Shown: piece by piece, positions 33,126 to 47,120 of the stretch | Layout of the letters: every line of letters begins with the position of its first letter | Numbering within the stretch: the first letter of the stretch is position 1 | Assembly (NCBI GenBank): GCA_029717555.1 | Contig: JAMDHS010000009.1 | Span: 248,001-312,000 of the forward strand | Reading direction: 5' to 3' | DNA length: 64,000 bases | From: Peribolospora baueri | Lineage: Eukaryota; Basidiomycota; Peribolosporomycetes; Peribolosporales; Peribolosporaceae | The notes under the pieces: model-generated | What the model was told of the DNA's origin: nothing | The model's input: only the letters and a program-made list of their open reading frames with translations | The model's database searches: none | Program-made: the position numbers and the translations under genes

Positions 33126-34419
33126 TCAGCCCCGCCAGACGGTGAATTCGGCGACGAGGAAAGCCACGTAGCCGAGGAGTAAGACCGCTCCGATCCACCT
33201 TCTGCCTCCCCACCATACAGTGCCTGCGAAAGCGGCGGAGGAAAGCCACAGTACGACGAGCTCTCCTACTTTTACCGTACGTCCCTGGTCCGTCTCCCCG
33301 CTCTCCATCAGCTGCTGCTGGTTCAGTCTCCAGTCGGCGCCGGCGCCGAGGAGCGTGACGCCCGCGCAGAGGGTGAGGAGGAAGATGTTGCTGCCCGCGG
33401 TCGTGGCGGCGAGGATGCCAGCGTGTCCGCGTGAGCCGCTCATCACCGCCACAAGTTTCTCCGGCAGGGTGGTGGTGAAGGACAGGATGGTGAGGCCCAT
33501 CACAGTGCCGGACAGGCCGAGGAAGGCGCAGAGAGAAGTTGCCGAATGGGACAAGACGTAGCCGCTGAGGGAGAGAGCGACGAATCCGAGCGTCACTTGG
33601 AACAAGTGAAACAACACCGAGCGCGGGCGATGACGGCGAGACGCTGACGACGGAGGATGGCCGTCGAGCAAGGGCGACCGTTCGGTCGCCGACGTGGTCG
33701 GGGTCGGCCTACTCGGTCGGTCGCGACCGATTCCCTCCTCCTCTTCATCACCACTGTCGTCGGAGTCGGAGTCGGAGTCGCTGTCGCTATCGCTGCCCTC
33801 CGGGGCGGCCATGATGCCCCTGTAGATGGCCCATCCCACGGCAACGAGATAGACCACGAACGCAGCGACTAACAAAGCCCCTCCCCATCGTCCTAGCCCT
33901 TCCACGCCTGCCGTGCCGAGACCGACAGTGACGACGGTGGTGATGGCTAGTAAGACGGCTGCGTAGAGGCGTGCGCTGCGATCGAATACAATGACGGGGG
34001 CGGATTGGAAGAGAAGGCCGAGGGAAAAGGCGCCGACGTTGGAGATGCAGCTGCCGAGGACGTTGCCTAGCGCCAGAGAAGGTCGGTGTTGTATGAGAGC
34101 TGCGATGACGACGGCCAGCTGGACAATGAAAAGAGGCGTTCATGTGTTGTCATCAGCACTGGAAAGAGACGGACAAGTCCATCGCAAACCTTTCTTCAGC
34201 TGCCAGAGGGTCCGAGGCGACTCGAGCGTTTCCTCTGTCTCTATCTCTCACCTCCTCCCACTCGGCGCCAACGGTGAGCAGAGCGACGAGGGTCTCACTG
34301 AGCCTCAACTTTAGCGCGACGACGGCGACATGGCCTACAAACTTGTCGGCACCGTATTCAAGCAGGAAGGCGCCGGCGACGAAAGCGCCGACGCTGTAGG
34401 CGACGGAATCGGCGCTCAT
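33126..34419 (-). CDS. Cation exchanger of the CaCA (Na+/Ca2+ exchanger-like) superfamily
   Basis: Exons 34419-34252 and 34118-33126 give 386 aa. The protein has the internal repeat of the superfamily. The first alpha-repeat is near SETLVALLTVGAEWEE and PSLALGNVLGSCISNVGAF; the second is GLTILSFTTTLPEKLVAVMS followed by GILAATTAGSNIFLL. About ten hydrophobic segments flank a cytosolic loop that is very acidic (a run of Ser-Asp pairs) and Ser/Pro-rich, around residues 165-220. Such proteins exchange Ca2+ or another cation for H+ or Na+ across internal or plasma membranes. Ion preference cannot be told. An in-frame ATG at 34464 would add 15 residues. Intron phase is 0 and the join falls between the first repeat motif and its partner. 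Confidence 0.8.
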
Positions 34420-34769
34420 GCGTAAGCGAGGAAGGTGGCGATGGAGTGCGGGGAAGGAAAGCAATTGCCGGGAACGGTTCCGCGCTCTATATCGAGACCA
34501 GGCACGCCCAAACTAATCAAAAGACGACGAGCGTCAAGTATGAACTACTGGTGTCTGGCGCCGCTCAGGTTGCCTTTCTTCGCCGTCCGCAAGTAAATTT
34601 GACAGCTGCTTTCATGACATTCACAGGACACCTCGTCCACAAACAGCAGCACGCTGAGAACATGGAGACTTAATGTCACAGAGGAACGGGAAGCATGGCT
34701 CTGGGTGGGATATGCACTGATGCAATTCACGACCGCGTTCGCAGATAGGCACGGATGCGACGGACGCGC

Positions 34770-36590
<1,821 letters not shown>

Positions 36591-37113
36591 GTTGCTTCCG
36601 TTTTCGTGTCAAGTCAAGCGCTCGAATGGAGGTGTGGGTGGGAGGTGGTGAACCGAAGCGGGATGGTGGTGGTGGGAAGTGTCTTCGTTGTCGGTGTCGT
36701 GGTTGTGGACGTGGACGTGGTCGTCGTCGTCGTCGACAACGCTCCAGAAGAATCTACCTCGCTGTTTGTCTCCTTGCGGGGCTCGTCGAAGATCGAGTGG
36801 AGGCCGAGATCATCGACGGATCAACCGGAACGTCATTCGCGCCCATAAAGTGGAGGCCGATCGAAGGTCTACCAGCCGCCGCTTGATTAGTGGCTCTGCC
36901 GCACACACGCGCACTTGGAATCGCCGACCGGATCCATTCGCCGCTTCCACCGGTGGACTCCACCGAGGTCGCCCAAATAACTACAGCCACGTATGTACAG
37001 GACAGGATGTGGGTCCTCTTCGCTCTCCATCCGGTAACAGTCTCAGTCTCATCAGGGTGAAGTGACATAGAGTAGAGAAACAAAGAAAACAAAACACTCG
37101 CCCGCTCATCTCA
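36591..37113. other. Intergenic region upstream of SFA1
   Basis: About 0.5 kb with a GT/GTC-rich low-complexity tract near 36660-36740. No gene seen. Confidence 0.4.
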
Positions 37114-39574
37114 TCACATGATCGCGCAGCCCTTCTTCTTCCTCATCCCCTCCACGTTCGGCGCCCTCGGGCCCTGCTCCTGTGCGTGATTCGCATACGC
37201 AGCGCTCGGGGCGGTGCGCCTGCTGTTCCACCGCGAGCTGGACGGCACCCGACGCCCGTCTTCCTCCCTTTGGCGCCGCGCTTCTTGCGCGTCTTCCTCC
37301 TGCTGGAGTTGGTAGGCCAGGGCGTAGCTGAGAGAGCAACCGGCGTCCAGGACAAGTGGGAATTCAGTCGTCCCTGCGCGGCGCGCGAACGAAAACGATG
37401 GAGCGCAACGACCCAACTCACTCTGCATCTTCGCCGCCTCCCTCTTCCGTTTGTCCGTAATTGAAGCCATCGTCCGGCGGGGGCATAGCCGGGACCGATC
37501 CACGCCCACTGCCAGGTTCAGTGGGAACACCGCGGGCTCGGCGAGAAGCGGAGCGGCCGACGTAGTCGCCGTGCGCGAGTGCTGACCTGGACGAGGGGGG
37601 GCCGAAAATGACGACCCGAGGCAAAAAGGCACGAGTGCGGCGAGTGCGTCAGTCAAAGAGAAGACGTTGGCGACCCACGTCGGTGCACGCGTGCGGCAGA
37701 CAGACGAAAGAGACTGCCTGTCAGAGGGACGGGGACGTCAAACCCACCTTCGGAGCCTGCTATCGAAAAACTCGCTCCCGCTCCCGTCGACATCCACCAG
37801 GCTCTCCCATACGATCTCCTCCTCGGTCACGAAAGCAGAGTCAGTCACGAGTGTATACAGCGTCGGCATCTGAGCTGCCTCGTTTGAAGAAGCGGCGCCG
37901 TCGGCCAACGACGTTTCCGGACCCGCCCGCGAGGCAGAACCGGCCGCGCTCGTGCCGGGCGGAGGCTGGACCGCATTAGCGGCAGGGTTGATGGCGTCCA
38001 TCGAGTCGCTCTCCTTACGACGGTATACGACGCAGACGTGTGAGTTGCGGAAGAGGGCCGCGAGACTGCCTGGAGGGAGGGAGGAGGACAACACTATGAG
38101 GCCGTGATAGGTGAGCTGTGTCGAGGTCGAGTCGAGGAAGGATTTGATCTTGAGCGCTATAGTGCATTGAGGAGAAGGAGCGAGGTGAGACGATGACACT
38201 GCCAGTCCTTGAACGCGTATGCGCAGCCGAGATTAGGCTCACCATTGGCCACCTTCGTCTGCTCCTCTTCTGTCCAACTCTTGCTGCTGTCCCTCCTCGT
38301 CCGGTCGTCCAAGCTCTGTATCCTGCCCAACCCTTCGGCTTGGCCCGGCCCGTCGCCGTGGTCGCCCACAACGACGAGTCCCTTGGCGACCTCGTCCCCT
38401 TCCACGACCATCTGCACCGCGCGGTTATAATCGGAAGCCTCTCCGACCAGAGCGTCCCACGTCTCGTGATCAGACGGATCGGCGAGCCAGCCGTGGACTA
38501 GGGGTACGTCGCAGAGCTTGAACAGCGCCAACTCGCCCTCGCTGGCACCTGCCTCGGCCTGGTCGTCGGCGGAGAGCGGAGCGAAGGCGTCGTGCGAGGC
38601 AAAGCGAACGTTGACGTCCAAACCGTGCTGGGTGCGGGGGAGGAAAGAGAGCGCGGCGGAGAGGTCGAGGGAGGAGTCCGGCTCGGTGGAGAGACGGGTG
38701 AGCAAGTAGTCGGCGAGCAGGGAGGACAGGTAGTCGTAAGACACCACGGGCCGGTCCGCGGGCGTGATTTCCAACAATCCGCGTAGCAGAAGAATATTGC
38801 AAAGCGCAATGAGCGAGCACGGCCCATTCTCGTTCTGCGAAAGCGAGCGAGAGGATGGCGTTATGCGAGATGGACAACGACGTCAGTTTCCTCGACGCCA
38901 GGCGGACCATCGCGAAGGTGTGACAGACCGACCTGAGTGATGATCTTGACCCTCCTACCATCCCATTTTATGTCCTTCGTCAACCACTGTGCCGGATCCT
39001 GCTCTCGCACCGCCGTGGGCGGTCTTGGCCGAGGAGTGGCCTGACCGCTGCTCGAAGGCCTGGCGGCTGGATCACCCACGCCAGAGCTCGTCGGGACGGG
39101 CCTGTAAGGGAGAAGAGGGGCGGTACCAACGGCCTCGGTTTGGGATGTGGGCAAAGAGACGTCCTCGAACGGATTGGAGGCCTCGGAAGGCGGCGGGGGC
39201 GCTGGCGAACTTCGAACGGCGGTATGATCGGAAGAGGCGATCGCCGGAGAGTCTCGCCGGTCGCCGCCAACGCCACGCTGGTCCTCCTCGCCAAAGCTCA
39301 TCAGATCAAGGGCCTCAGCAATACCCTCCGTGCCTTTCCCATCGTGCAGCGCCGCCTGATCTTGACCATGCGCTCGGACCGGGGCCTCCAATTGAGCTGA
39401 CGTCCCAGGCGCGGGCGCTCTGACGTCTCCCTGATCGGGGCCTGCGGCGGAGGCGGCGGCGAAAGGAGCAGGAATGCTGGGGCCAGAGGTGTGCTGATAA
39501 AGCTGATGAACGCGCTGTTGCTCCTCTTCGACGTTCCTTACGAGAGCGGGGTCGAAGAAGGGGTTGTTGGACAT
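37114..39574 (-). CDS. MINDY-family deubiquitinase with C-terminal CaaX box
   Basis: Five exons, 39574-38933, 38834-38243, 38156-37748, 37586-37422 and 37327-37114, give 673 aa. MINDY enzymes trim K48-linked ubiquitin chains. The catalytic start is IKWDGRRVKIITQ joined to NENGPCSLIALCNILLL, with Gln and Cys as expected. The catalytic His is probably in LTYHGLIVL, and the family block LAALFRNSHVCVVYRR follows. Near the C-terminus DADYALAYQLQQEEDAQEAR is a good ubiquitin-interacting helix. The last residues, RKKKGCAIM, form a polybasic stretch plus CaaX motif, which predicts prenylation and membrane attachment, as known for fungal and animal relatives. The N-terminal 210 residues are disordered, Pro/Ser/Ala-rich, with NPFFDPAL and NPFED motifs that resemble endocytic adaptor-binding NPF repeats. 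Confidence 0.88.
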
Positions 39575-40269
39575 GATGCGGATGGGAGTGGGGAAGAGAT
39601 GGATGCGGCACAGGAACAAGGGGACGGGGGAAAGTGAGAAGTCTTCTCCCTCCTTCCTAACCAACTAGCTAGTTGTCTGTCTGTCTATCTATTATCTATC
39701 GCTGGCTGGAGGGCGACGCCATTCGAAGGGGACTGCAGCTAGCCGAGTGCTGGCAAATTTGACTTTTCGGCGTCGACACGTTGACGAGTTGACGGAGCAA
39801 GCGCGACGCCGCGACAGCCGTCGAGCCGACCCCGCTTGTGCTGCGGCGAGCAATGATCGGGCCATCATCGTCCTGCCGCAGCTGCCTACCGCAGCGTCCC
39901 TCTCTCTCCAACCTCCATCTTCAAGAGCATTATGAAAGTTCTTTTCTTGCTAGGTCCGCCTATATGCGTAGTCGTTCATCACATACATCTCGCCTTCGCC
40001 CCGACCGTCGCCTCACACATCCAATCCACCCATCTGCTTGACCGATAAAAGTACCTAGGACACCGTCAGTACCCGCTTTTAAGACTACAAGCTCAGAAAA
40101 ACGCATCTCTGTACATACTTGTTAACCGTGTCTTGACTCCTGTTAAATCGTTTGGATCTTCGGCGTTAGAGCAGCCTGTTAGTCGTCTGTTCTTCGCGCA
40201 CCCGCCCACCCGCAACTCCGCTTTCCTTTTCGTTATTTTCTCTGGCTTATCAATACATAGTCCGCTTTA

Positions 40270-40302
<33 letters not shown>

Positions 40303-40582
40303 GTCAGACGCGTCTGCTCCATCCGTCGTGCAGCTCGCGAGCCAAGCGTTGGGTTGGGCCAGCGGTAGAGCTCCAACCGTTGTCGTAAGGCCCGCGAACG
40401 AGAAGCGCGAGCGGAGCACAGGCGCTTACGTCGCCTCGAGGCCATGGTAATGAACCTCCAGAAGGAGCCGGCGGAACATAAGAAAGTGATCGAAGGGTTG
40501 GGAGAATCAGCAATGCTGAATATGTACGCTAAGCTAATTCCTGATTGCACGTCTTGGCATAATTGTGGACATTTGATGTTCT
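39575..40582. other. Intergenic region with (CGT)n repeat
   Basis: About 1 kb. A (CGT)n run at 40271-40302 is the clearest feature. A minus-strand ORF at 40442-40233 reads MASRRRKRLCSARASRSRAL and then a run of 11 Asp encoded by this repeat; I do not accept it as a gene without more support. Confidence 0.4.
40271..40302. repeat. (CGT)n microsatellite, about 10 units
   Basis: Perfect trinucleotide repeat on the plus strand. Confidence 0.95.
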
Positions 40583-40852
40583 CTATGGCTTGTCCATCCT
40601 CAGGCAGAGAACCATGTCAGATGCTCTCTGTTCAGCCTTCCTCCGTCGGCGCTCCAATCGCTTCTCCACCTCGTCTGCGCCGGCGACCTGCAGCCACCTG
40701 TGCTGCCCTGCCACGTAGTCGCTGTCGACCCAGAGATGGGTTACGTTGGCCGATACCGGCGTGAGCGCGACGTCGTTCCTTCCTTCTTTCCATCTTTAAG
40801 AAAATCTGTATTTCTCTCTCTCTCACACGCATCCTCGGCACCAACCCCACAT
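40583..40852 (-). CDS. Possible small unknown protein, 78 aa
   Basis: The last exon (40793-40583) encodes a clearly protein-like stretch, VTHLWVDSDYVAGQHRWLQV, then ADEVEKRLERRRRKAEQRAS and a stop. Its frame has no in-frame ATG, so it needs an upstream exon. The ATG at 40852 followed by GT|GTGAGAG at 40827 joins in correct phase over a 33-nt intron, which is short for this genome. A TATATA element at 40886-40893 precedes it. I do not recognise the protein; it may instead be an exon of something I cannot see. Confidence 0.35.
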
Positions 40853-40911
40853 CGGCTTTTCTCTGTGTATGAGTACTGGTGACGCAATATATACCGCACT
40901 ACCCCGCACGC

Positions 40912-43746
40912 TCACTTCTTCCCTTTACTCGGCCCGGCGGCCAACCCGTCAATGTACCGCCGGTCTAAGCCTCGAGCAGCGAGCGAGTCCACGAGCGCCT
41001 TCCGTTGGTCGCCTTGCACGAGCAGCTCTGATTGTGGGTGCTTGGGAGTGGATTTGGCAAGAGGGGTGACTTAGGGCGGTGGCGGAAAAGCAGAGACAGG
41101 GTCGGGAAAAAATCGTCATGAGCGCGTGACTCCACTGGATCCGGAGACAACCTCTAAGCCACCTAATTCAGTCTGGAACCAAACCCACCAGTCGCGCTGG
41201 CCCCGACCTTGACCCTCAACTCGTCGGCCAACTCCTTGGGCTCGACGCCCCAAGTCTCCAAGCCGGTGACGAGGGTAACCAGTTTCCTTCCTTGGCGCTG
41301 TTTGACCTCCACCTTGATAGCCTGAGCCGGGCCCTTTCTGATTTCGCCTTTCTCCTCCTCCACCACCGTCGTACCTGCTCCCGCCCCGCCACCCGCCTGC
41401 CTATGCCTTCTCACCACGATTCGATGCGCTTCACCCATTCCCCTCTGCAAGCTTTGCACCGCCAAATCCCTTTTGACCGATCGTGCATCCTCTCCTTGCG
41501 GTTCGGGCTCGTTCTTTCGTACGAGCACGCGGTAGAGGAGCGGGTCATAGCGTATGCGAGACTTGTCCGCAGGACACACGAGCTGTTCTTTGTCGACGTA
41601 GGAGAGGAGAAGCTCACGGACTTGGGAGGGAGTGTACTGGGCTGAAGCGCTGTGTGGACACGCAGGCGCCGGGAGCAAAGGGGGGAGCTTTAGCTCTCCG
41701 TAAAGGGTCCTTCTGCTTGAAAAGCAAAAGACGCCAGAAGCGGTCAAACGAGCCGGCTATCCTACGCGCCCACTCACCTCTCCCCCATTTGCTGAAAGAA
41801 CTTTACAGTCTGACCGTGGGGCACGAGAAACTTCTCGACGACAATGTCCTGCTTCACCACCGTCCCTTCTCCTCCTCCAGTCCCCACTCCCGACGTTGAG
41901 GCACATCGAGTGGCTGCGGCTGAACCGCTGCCGTTGCCTTCCGCTGCTACCGTCCCCATCATCGTTGATGAGAGGCTGCCCGTAGTGCTGCCAGGTGGGT
42001 GAGAAGTAAAGGTTCGGTAGGGAACGAAGGACACAACGCTGGTGGATGGGAAAAGAATAGACCGCGCATGTTTCGATGTAGAGGCAAGCGTTTAAGATGA
42101 ATGTACGACAATAAGCGCCATGGAGTCTCCTTCAAAAATTGATCAGAAGTACGTCTTCCGAAAGAAAGGCGTGAATTTCGAGGGACTCACTCCGGATGTT
42201 TGGCATCTACTTCCATGATCATCAGTTCGCCCCTGACCTCTTTGGCCTTGAGAAGCCCCCGCTTCTCCATGGCCTTGACCCATTTGGCCACCTTCTTGTA
42301 GCTGCTTTTCTTGACATCCGCCTCGGATGGCTTGACATCGGTCTTCGGCCTCCCGGCCCACTCCTCTTGCCAGTTCCAGCCGTTGGATCTTGAAGACGCA
42401 GGAGGAGGAGCGGAGGGCGCGTTAGTATTAGCATTGGTCTTCTTTGGTTTGGCGGGGTGGGGTGGAAGGGTGGTTGGGCGGGAGGGGAGGATGTGGGCAG
42501 AGTAGAGGGATGAAGCGGGCATGGGGAGGAGGGACGGGTCTGCGCCAAGCGTTTGGGAAATGGAATAGAGCAGGGACAATAGTAGGATCAAGTCCACTTC
42601 TGTAAAGAGTGGAGAGAAGAGAAGGCGAAGCAGTACGAGCCACAGTTATGGAAGGTAAGCGTGAGACAGTGAGAGAACCCCATCGCATTTAGCAGCGCTT
42701 ACCTGTAGTGGTCAGTTCAGGAGTGTTCTGCTCCTCATGCTCTTCATTGATCTCTTCGGCCTCTGCAGCTTGGACAGGCTGTGGTGGTGTGTCCTCGGTC
42801 CCCTCCGTCCCTCCCTTCCTCTGAGAGAACGGCTGTGCTTCAGCCTCGGCCCCCTCATCTTCAACGTCCACTGGCGCATACTCCCCCTCCACCTCCACTT
42901 GGCCCTCCACAGGTTCCAAAACAGGAGGCTCGCCCTTGCCACCCATCTTCCACACCTCATCCTTCCAGCAATGAAGGACTTTAACCGCTTTTCCCTTTTC
43001 CCCCTTCCTGCGTTTCGAGAGGAGCTCGTCGGTGGACATCTCAAGCTGGCCAACGACGAGGGGAACGCGAGAGCCATGAGACACAACTGCGACGACGGAT
43101 CCGCGAGGGAGGGGGAAGGGAGGCGAGGGAAGTGAGAGAACAGAGAGGCCTGGGACCATGAGAGCTGAGCCAGAGTAAAGATGAGGGAGCACGGGCGACC
43201 AGACAGGCACAGCGGGAAGGAGGGGAGGGTGAATCCATAGGGCGTAGACTAAGCGAAGAGGAAGGGAGACAAAGGAAACGTTAGTGAAATGACGAGCGCA
43301 CACGCATATACTTGCTCTGCGTACTCACCCGTTGGCACGATCACCTCCTCCTTGCCCTTGCCCGTTCTAAACCAAAGCGGCCGCCCGGCGTCGTCGGAAT
43401 ATATGGTAACCTTGTCGTCGACATGTGTGAGTCCGTCTCCCTTGCGGATACCTTCTGGCACAAGGCGGTTGACGAGCTCCAGTTCTGCTTCCCTCTGCCC
43501 TTGCTGCTCCTGCTGCTGTTCGACTAGTTGGCGACTCTTCTGCTCCTCTTCCTCTGATTTCCCCTCCCTTTCGCCCGTCGCCTCCTCTGCACCGGATTCG
43601 CTCGGCGCAGTAATAGGGACAGCTGGGCCCGGTGGAGGGTCGGGAAAGGCTGCAAAGGCGCTGCGTAGCTCTGCGATGAGTTTGCGCCTGTCGGAGCTGC
43701 GCAAGGGCGTGGACGGCTTGAGCTTGTGCAGCGGCTTTTTGAACAT
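40912..43746 (-). CDS. TMA64: eIF2D / TMA64 non-canonical translation factor
   Basis: Six exons, 43746-43329, 43248-42703, 42599-42191, 42038-41778, 41649-41189 and 41069-40912, give 750 aa. It delivers tRNA to, or recycles, 40S ribosomes. The N-terminal domain starts MFKKPLHKLKPSTPLRSSDR. The PUA part has VYALWIHPPLLPAVP, LYSGSALMVPGL and RGSVVAVVS. A SWIB-like winged helix is in the middle (KKVAKWVKAMEKRGLLKAKE), followed by VVEKFLVPHGQTVKFFQ. The SUI1 domain at the end has IKVEVKQRQGRKLVTLVTGL, ETWGVEPKELADELR and, on exon 6, SELLVQGDQRKALVDSL with GLDRRYIDG. Without exon 6 the SUI1 domain would be cut. Longer than yeast Tma64 because of Glu/Pro/Ser-rich linkers. Confidence 0.9.
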
Positions 43747-44264
43747 GTGGGGAGAAAGAAAGAACCAGAAGAAGGGGGCAGCTGAACAGGATCGAGGGTG
43801 AGAGAAGGGTGATGAGCGAGAAGTTGGCGTCCCTCTTCTGAGCACGTCGTCGTTGGCGATCCTTTCAGTCTTCTGCCCCCTCCTCGTAGTATGACCGCAA
43901 CGCTCGTCAGTGATCGGTAGCGGCGATACGCGGCCCATCCGGCGACCACTGGCGTACGGACAGAATTAACTGACTGACTGACACCGACCAGGCGGATCGA
44001 GTCGCGACTACGTACGTCAGAGGAGGTCCTCTTGGGAACGAAGAATGTGCCGTGTTGCGGCTACGGATGAGATGCGTGGACACACGAGTAGTCGCTCGGA
44101 TACAGTTACAATGATGCTCGACCCCTCCGGAAATGTACAGATGCGTATTTGCGATTAACTCTCTTTCGGCGGCACCTCGAGCCCCAAGCAACGCTTCCAG
44201 TTTTCACCGCTCGACTCATCCCTCATCATGCCTGTACCATCCTGACAATACTAGCTCATGCACT
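43747..44264. other. Intergenic region
   Basis: Upstream region of eIF2D and 3' flank of the next minus-strand gene. Nothing further seen. Confidence 0.4.
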
Positions 44265-45019
44265 CTACCCTGACGCCGGCGTCCCAGCTCCGCTACCTTG
44301 TGTGCTGCTCTGAGCGCTAGGCGTGGCGGATCGACGCTCCTCGATACGAAGCTGGTTGCGCTTACCCAGGACACGCAGCGTGCGTTCGCGCTCGGCTGGG
44401 GTCATCTGAGGCCAGTTGTGAATTCGAGACAGCGTCTGAGGCGGGGGTGGGTATATAAGCGGGGAGAAGGGGCGGTCAGAGCGCAAAGTTTGGTGAGAAC
44501 GTCCAGGATCTGGCGTCCAGCCTGCCTGATGGGATGGGGTACGACGCGGCCTGGGAGGGATGGCGCCAAGGCCTCAAACACTCACTCCATCACTGTTGAC
44601 CTGATAATAGCAGAAATAAGAGGAAAGTACAAAATAGGCACACGTACAGGGAGAATAGCTCTCAGCAAGCTTGTTCATGAGCAATCCGATCGCATGCTTG
44701 CCTCGACGGGCCAAGGGAGAATTGCAATCAAGCCAGGAGGCGCGAACAGATTGCTCCAACGCAAACTTACCACCATGGGCCCCAAGTGGTCCAACGTCAC
44801 CTTGCCCCCACCAACCTCGATCATCTTCGTCTCGCCCGGCTGCAGGTTGGACGTCTCCGGCGGCGCTGGAAGGCTTAAAGGGGCCCCACCGGGACGTGAG
44901 TCAGACTGTGACTGACCTTGCTGCTGAGAGGGAGCGTTGTCGGGGTCAAAGACCGCCCCCGGTTCGAGCTCATCGGGATCGTTGGCGGAGGGTCGCTCGT
45001 AAGGTTGTGAGGCTGCCAT
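44265..45019 (-). CDS. Small conserved fungal protein of unknown function
   Basis: Exons 45019-44771, 44600-44586 and 44435-44265 give 144 aa. The first third is acidic and Gln/Pro-rich. A conserved core follows: KVTLDHLGPMVVNSDGTLSR then IHNWPQMTPAERERTLRVLG and KRNQLRIEE. I recall the pattern VNxDGTxSRIxNWxxMTxxExExTLRxLGKRNQxR from many fungal proteins annotated only as hypothetical. The middle exon is 15 nt and encodes exactly VNSDG, which makes the splicing model convincing. No targeting signal or membrane segment. It is divergent from the epsilon-COP gene with only about 170 bp between the ATGs. Confidence 0.72.
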
Positions 45020-45189
45020 GCTTGGGAGGCAGGTCTGAGGAGATCGGGTGGTGCTGATGCGAAACCGTATATATATGAACGGTCGAGGGCTTCGGACTCG
45101 TGCACGTGGTTCCGACCCGCCGCAGCGCTGGAAGGTGCTGGCTCAATCGAGGGACGGAGAGCGACATCGAACACCACCATCAATCCAAG

Positions 45190-46499
45190 ATGGACACCGC
45201 GAGTTTCCACATCAAGACGCTCTTCTATCAGGGTGAGTAACGGATGGAGACAAGCAAGAAGGGAAAGTCATTGTTACGTTAGCGACTGTTCGTTTGCAGG
45301 CCGACCGACTGACCTGACTCCCACCGGTTAACCACCCAGGCTCCTACAAGGCAGCCATCGCCGAGGCGACCTCCCAACCTTCCACGCCCCTCTCGGACGT
45401 TGCGGTACGCGTGCGCCAGCTCTACCTCGCTCGCTCGTACATTGCCCTCCACGACGTAGAGAGCGCTCTTGCGCTTCCCATTCTCACTTCCGACGAGCAG
45501 CCTGATGCGTTGGCCGTGAAGGCTCTCGCGGGGTACGTTGCGGCGGCTGACAAGGGGGCCGAAGCGGACGACGAGGAGCTGAATGAGCATGTAGAGGACC
45601 TCAGGGGTCTTGTAGAGGTTGTAGAGAGTGATAACGCTGAGGTGGTCAGGACTTGCGCCGGCACGGTGTTGCACTTGAGTGGGCAGACGGAGGAGGCGTT
45701 GAAGGTATTGGGCGTTGGCCAGAATAGCAAGGAGCTCGAGTGGTGAGTCGAGTCTGGTGGTCCGCGGCTTCTCTCTCTTCCTTTACCTTGCGCTCATTTT
45801 ACGGATAAACGCTACATGTCGTCATTCCTCCAGCATCGCCCTCGCCGTCCAAATCCTCCTCTCGATCAACCGGCTCGACCTGGCGGTGCAAGAGCACGCC
45901 GCGGCACGAACCTGGGCGGACGACTCGTTGTTGATCCAGCTCATCGAGGCCTGGATTGGGCTCAAGGAGGGAGGCCAAAAGTATCAGCAGGCATATTATG
46001 TCTTTGACGAGATCGCTCAGGTGAGACACTCTTCCTAGCTCTGTTGCGATGCAGTACAGTACGAGGCAGCGCACGTCTCGAACTGTCGTGTGAATCATTT
46101 TTCACCCCCTTTAGCTTCCTTCCGCAAGTAACCCCGCCATCTTGAACGGCAAGGCCGTTGCGCACGCCGCACAGGGCCACATCGACGAGGCGGAGGGGGC
46201 GCTGGACGAGGCCCTCACACTCGACCCCAACTACACTCCTGTTCTTTCCAATAAGGTTGCTCTCGCTCGACACGCCAGCAAACCTGCAGACGTCGAAGTT
46301 TTCTTGAGGTCAGTGGAGGAGCCGCAACCTTTTTTCGTACGATGCATCTCGCAGACACAGACCTGCTGACGTACGCTCCTCCATGCTCGGCAACAGCCGT
46401 CTGCGCACGAGCGCGCCTCATCACCCTGTCTTGGCAGACCTGGAGGCGAAGTCGTTCTTGTTCGACGAATCGGCAGCCAATTTCGCTCTTGCTGCGTAG
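45190..46499 (+). CDS. SEC28: Coatomer epsilon subunit (epsilon-COP)
   Basis: Five exons, 45190-45232, 45340-45742, 45834-46020, 46115-46308 and 46397-46499, give 309 aa, the usual length. Epsilon-COP is a TPR-like helical solenoid that stabilises alpha-COP in the COPI coat of Golgi-to-ER vesicles. Blocks seen: FHIKTLFYQGSYKAAIAEA at the N-terminus, RQLYLARSYIALHDVESAL, CIALAVQILLSINRLDLAVQ, LIQLIEAWIGLKEGGQKYQ, QQAYYVFDEIAQLPSASNPA and GHIDEAEGALDEALTLDPNY. The C-terminus HHPVLADLEAKSFLFDESAA is the family's HPF-like end. The last exon had to start at 46397 to keep this block. Confidence 0.9.
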
Positions 46500-47120
46500 A
46501 AGGAGGTTAGTAGCAGTATACCACCGCGCCTCGGGTAAGGCACGCTGTACCAGTAGGGTACTCCGGTATACAGAACTATAGTATTCGAGTAGATAACTGC
46601 TTTTGCGCCCCGTGAGCGCAATTGCGTGAATTCCGGCGAGTTCACGTTCGGTGTCACATAACGACAAAAGAAGGTAGCTTAGCATCGGGGCAGCAGAGTC
46701 TCATATGCGCCATAGCTGATCGTCCTTTCAAGCAGGACGTGGTGGACGGTGGACGACTGATTCATGGAATGCGAATCGGATGTGCCACTCCCACGCTGCC
46801 GGGCCCCACCGCGCTTGGTGAAGCAGCGCTTGACAATCCGGTGGACGTTGGGTCGTGCTCGTGCCATAGAATCTTACTATACGAACTTGCGAATCGTCGA
46901 GCCGAAGAAGAAGAGGCAGCTCACATCCGTACTGTATGCACATACCGAACGGGTCCTCGGACACCGGCATCTCACGTCCCTCGCTCGCAGCCACTCGCCT
47001 CCCTCAGTCGTCGCCGTTGGCTGCGTCACGCCCGATCGCGAAACGCGCCGCCTGCGCTCCTTCGCACTTGTCCACCACGACGACGGCACCTAGAACCAGC
47101 GTCTCTCGTCTCCAGTCGAA
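46500..47120. other. Intergenic region
   Basis: ORFs on both strands here lack any recognisable motif and show no convincing splice pattern. Nothing supported. Confidence 0.4.

Noticed and set aside
40271-40302. CRISPR-like or satellite array
   Set aside because: Simple trinucleotide repeat without spacers, in a eukaryotic genome.
40233-40442. Small basic protein with an 11-Asp run
   Set aside because: The Asp run is just the (CGT)n repeat read on the other strand; no splice or promoter support.
46500-47093. Possible extra gene before the zinc-finger/AT-hook gene
   Set aside because: ORFs on both strands have no recognisable motif and no phase-compatible exons.
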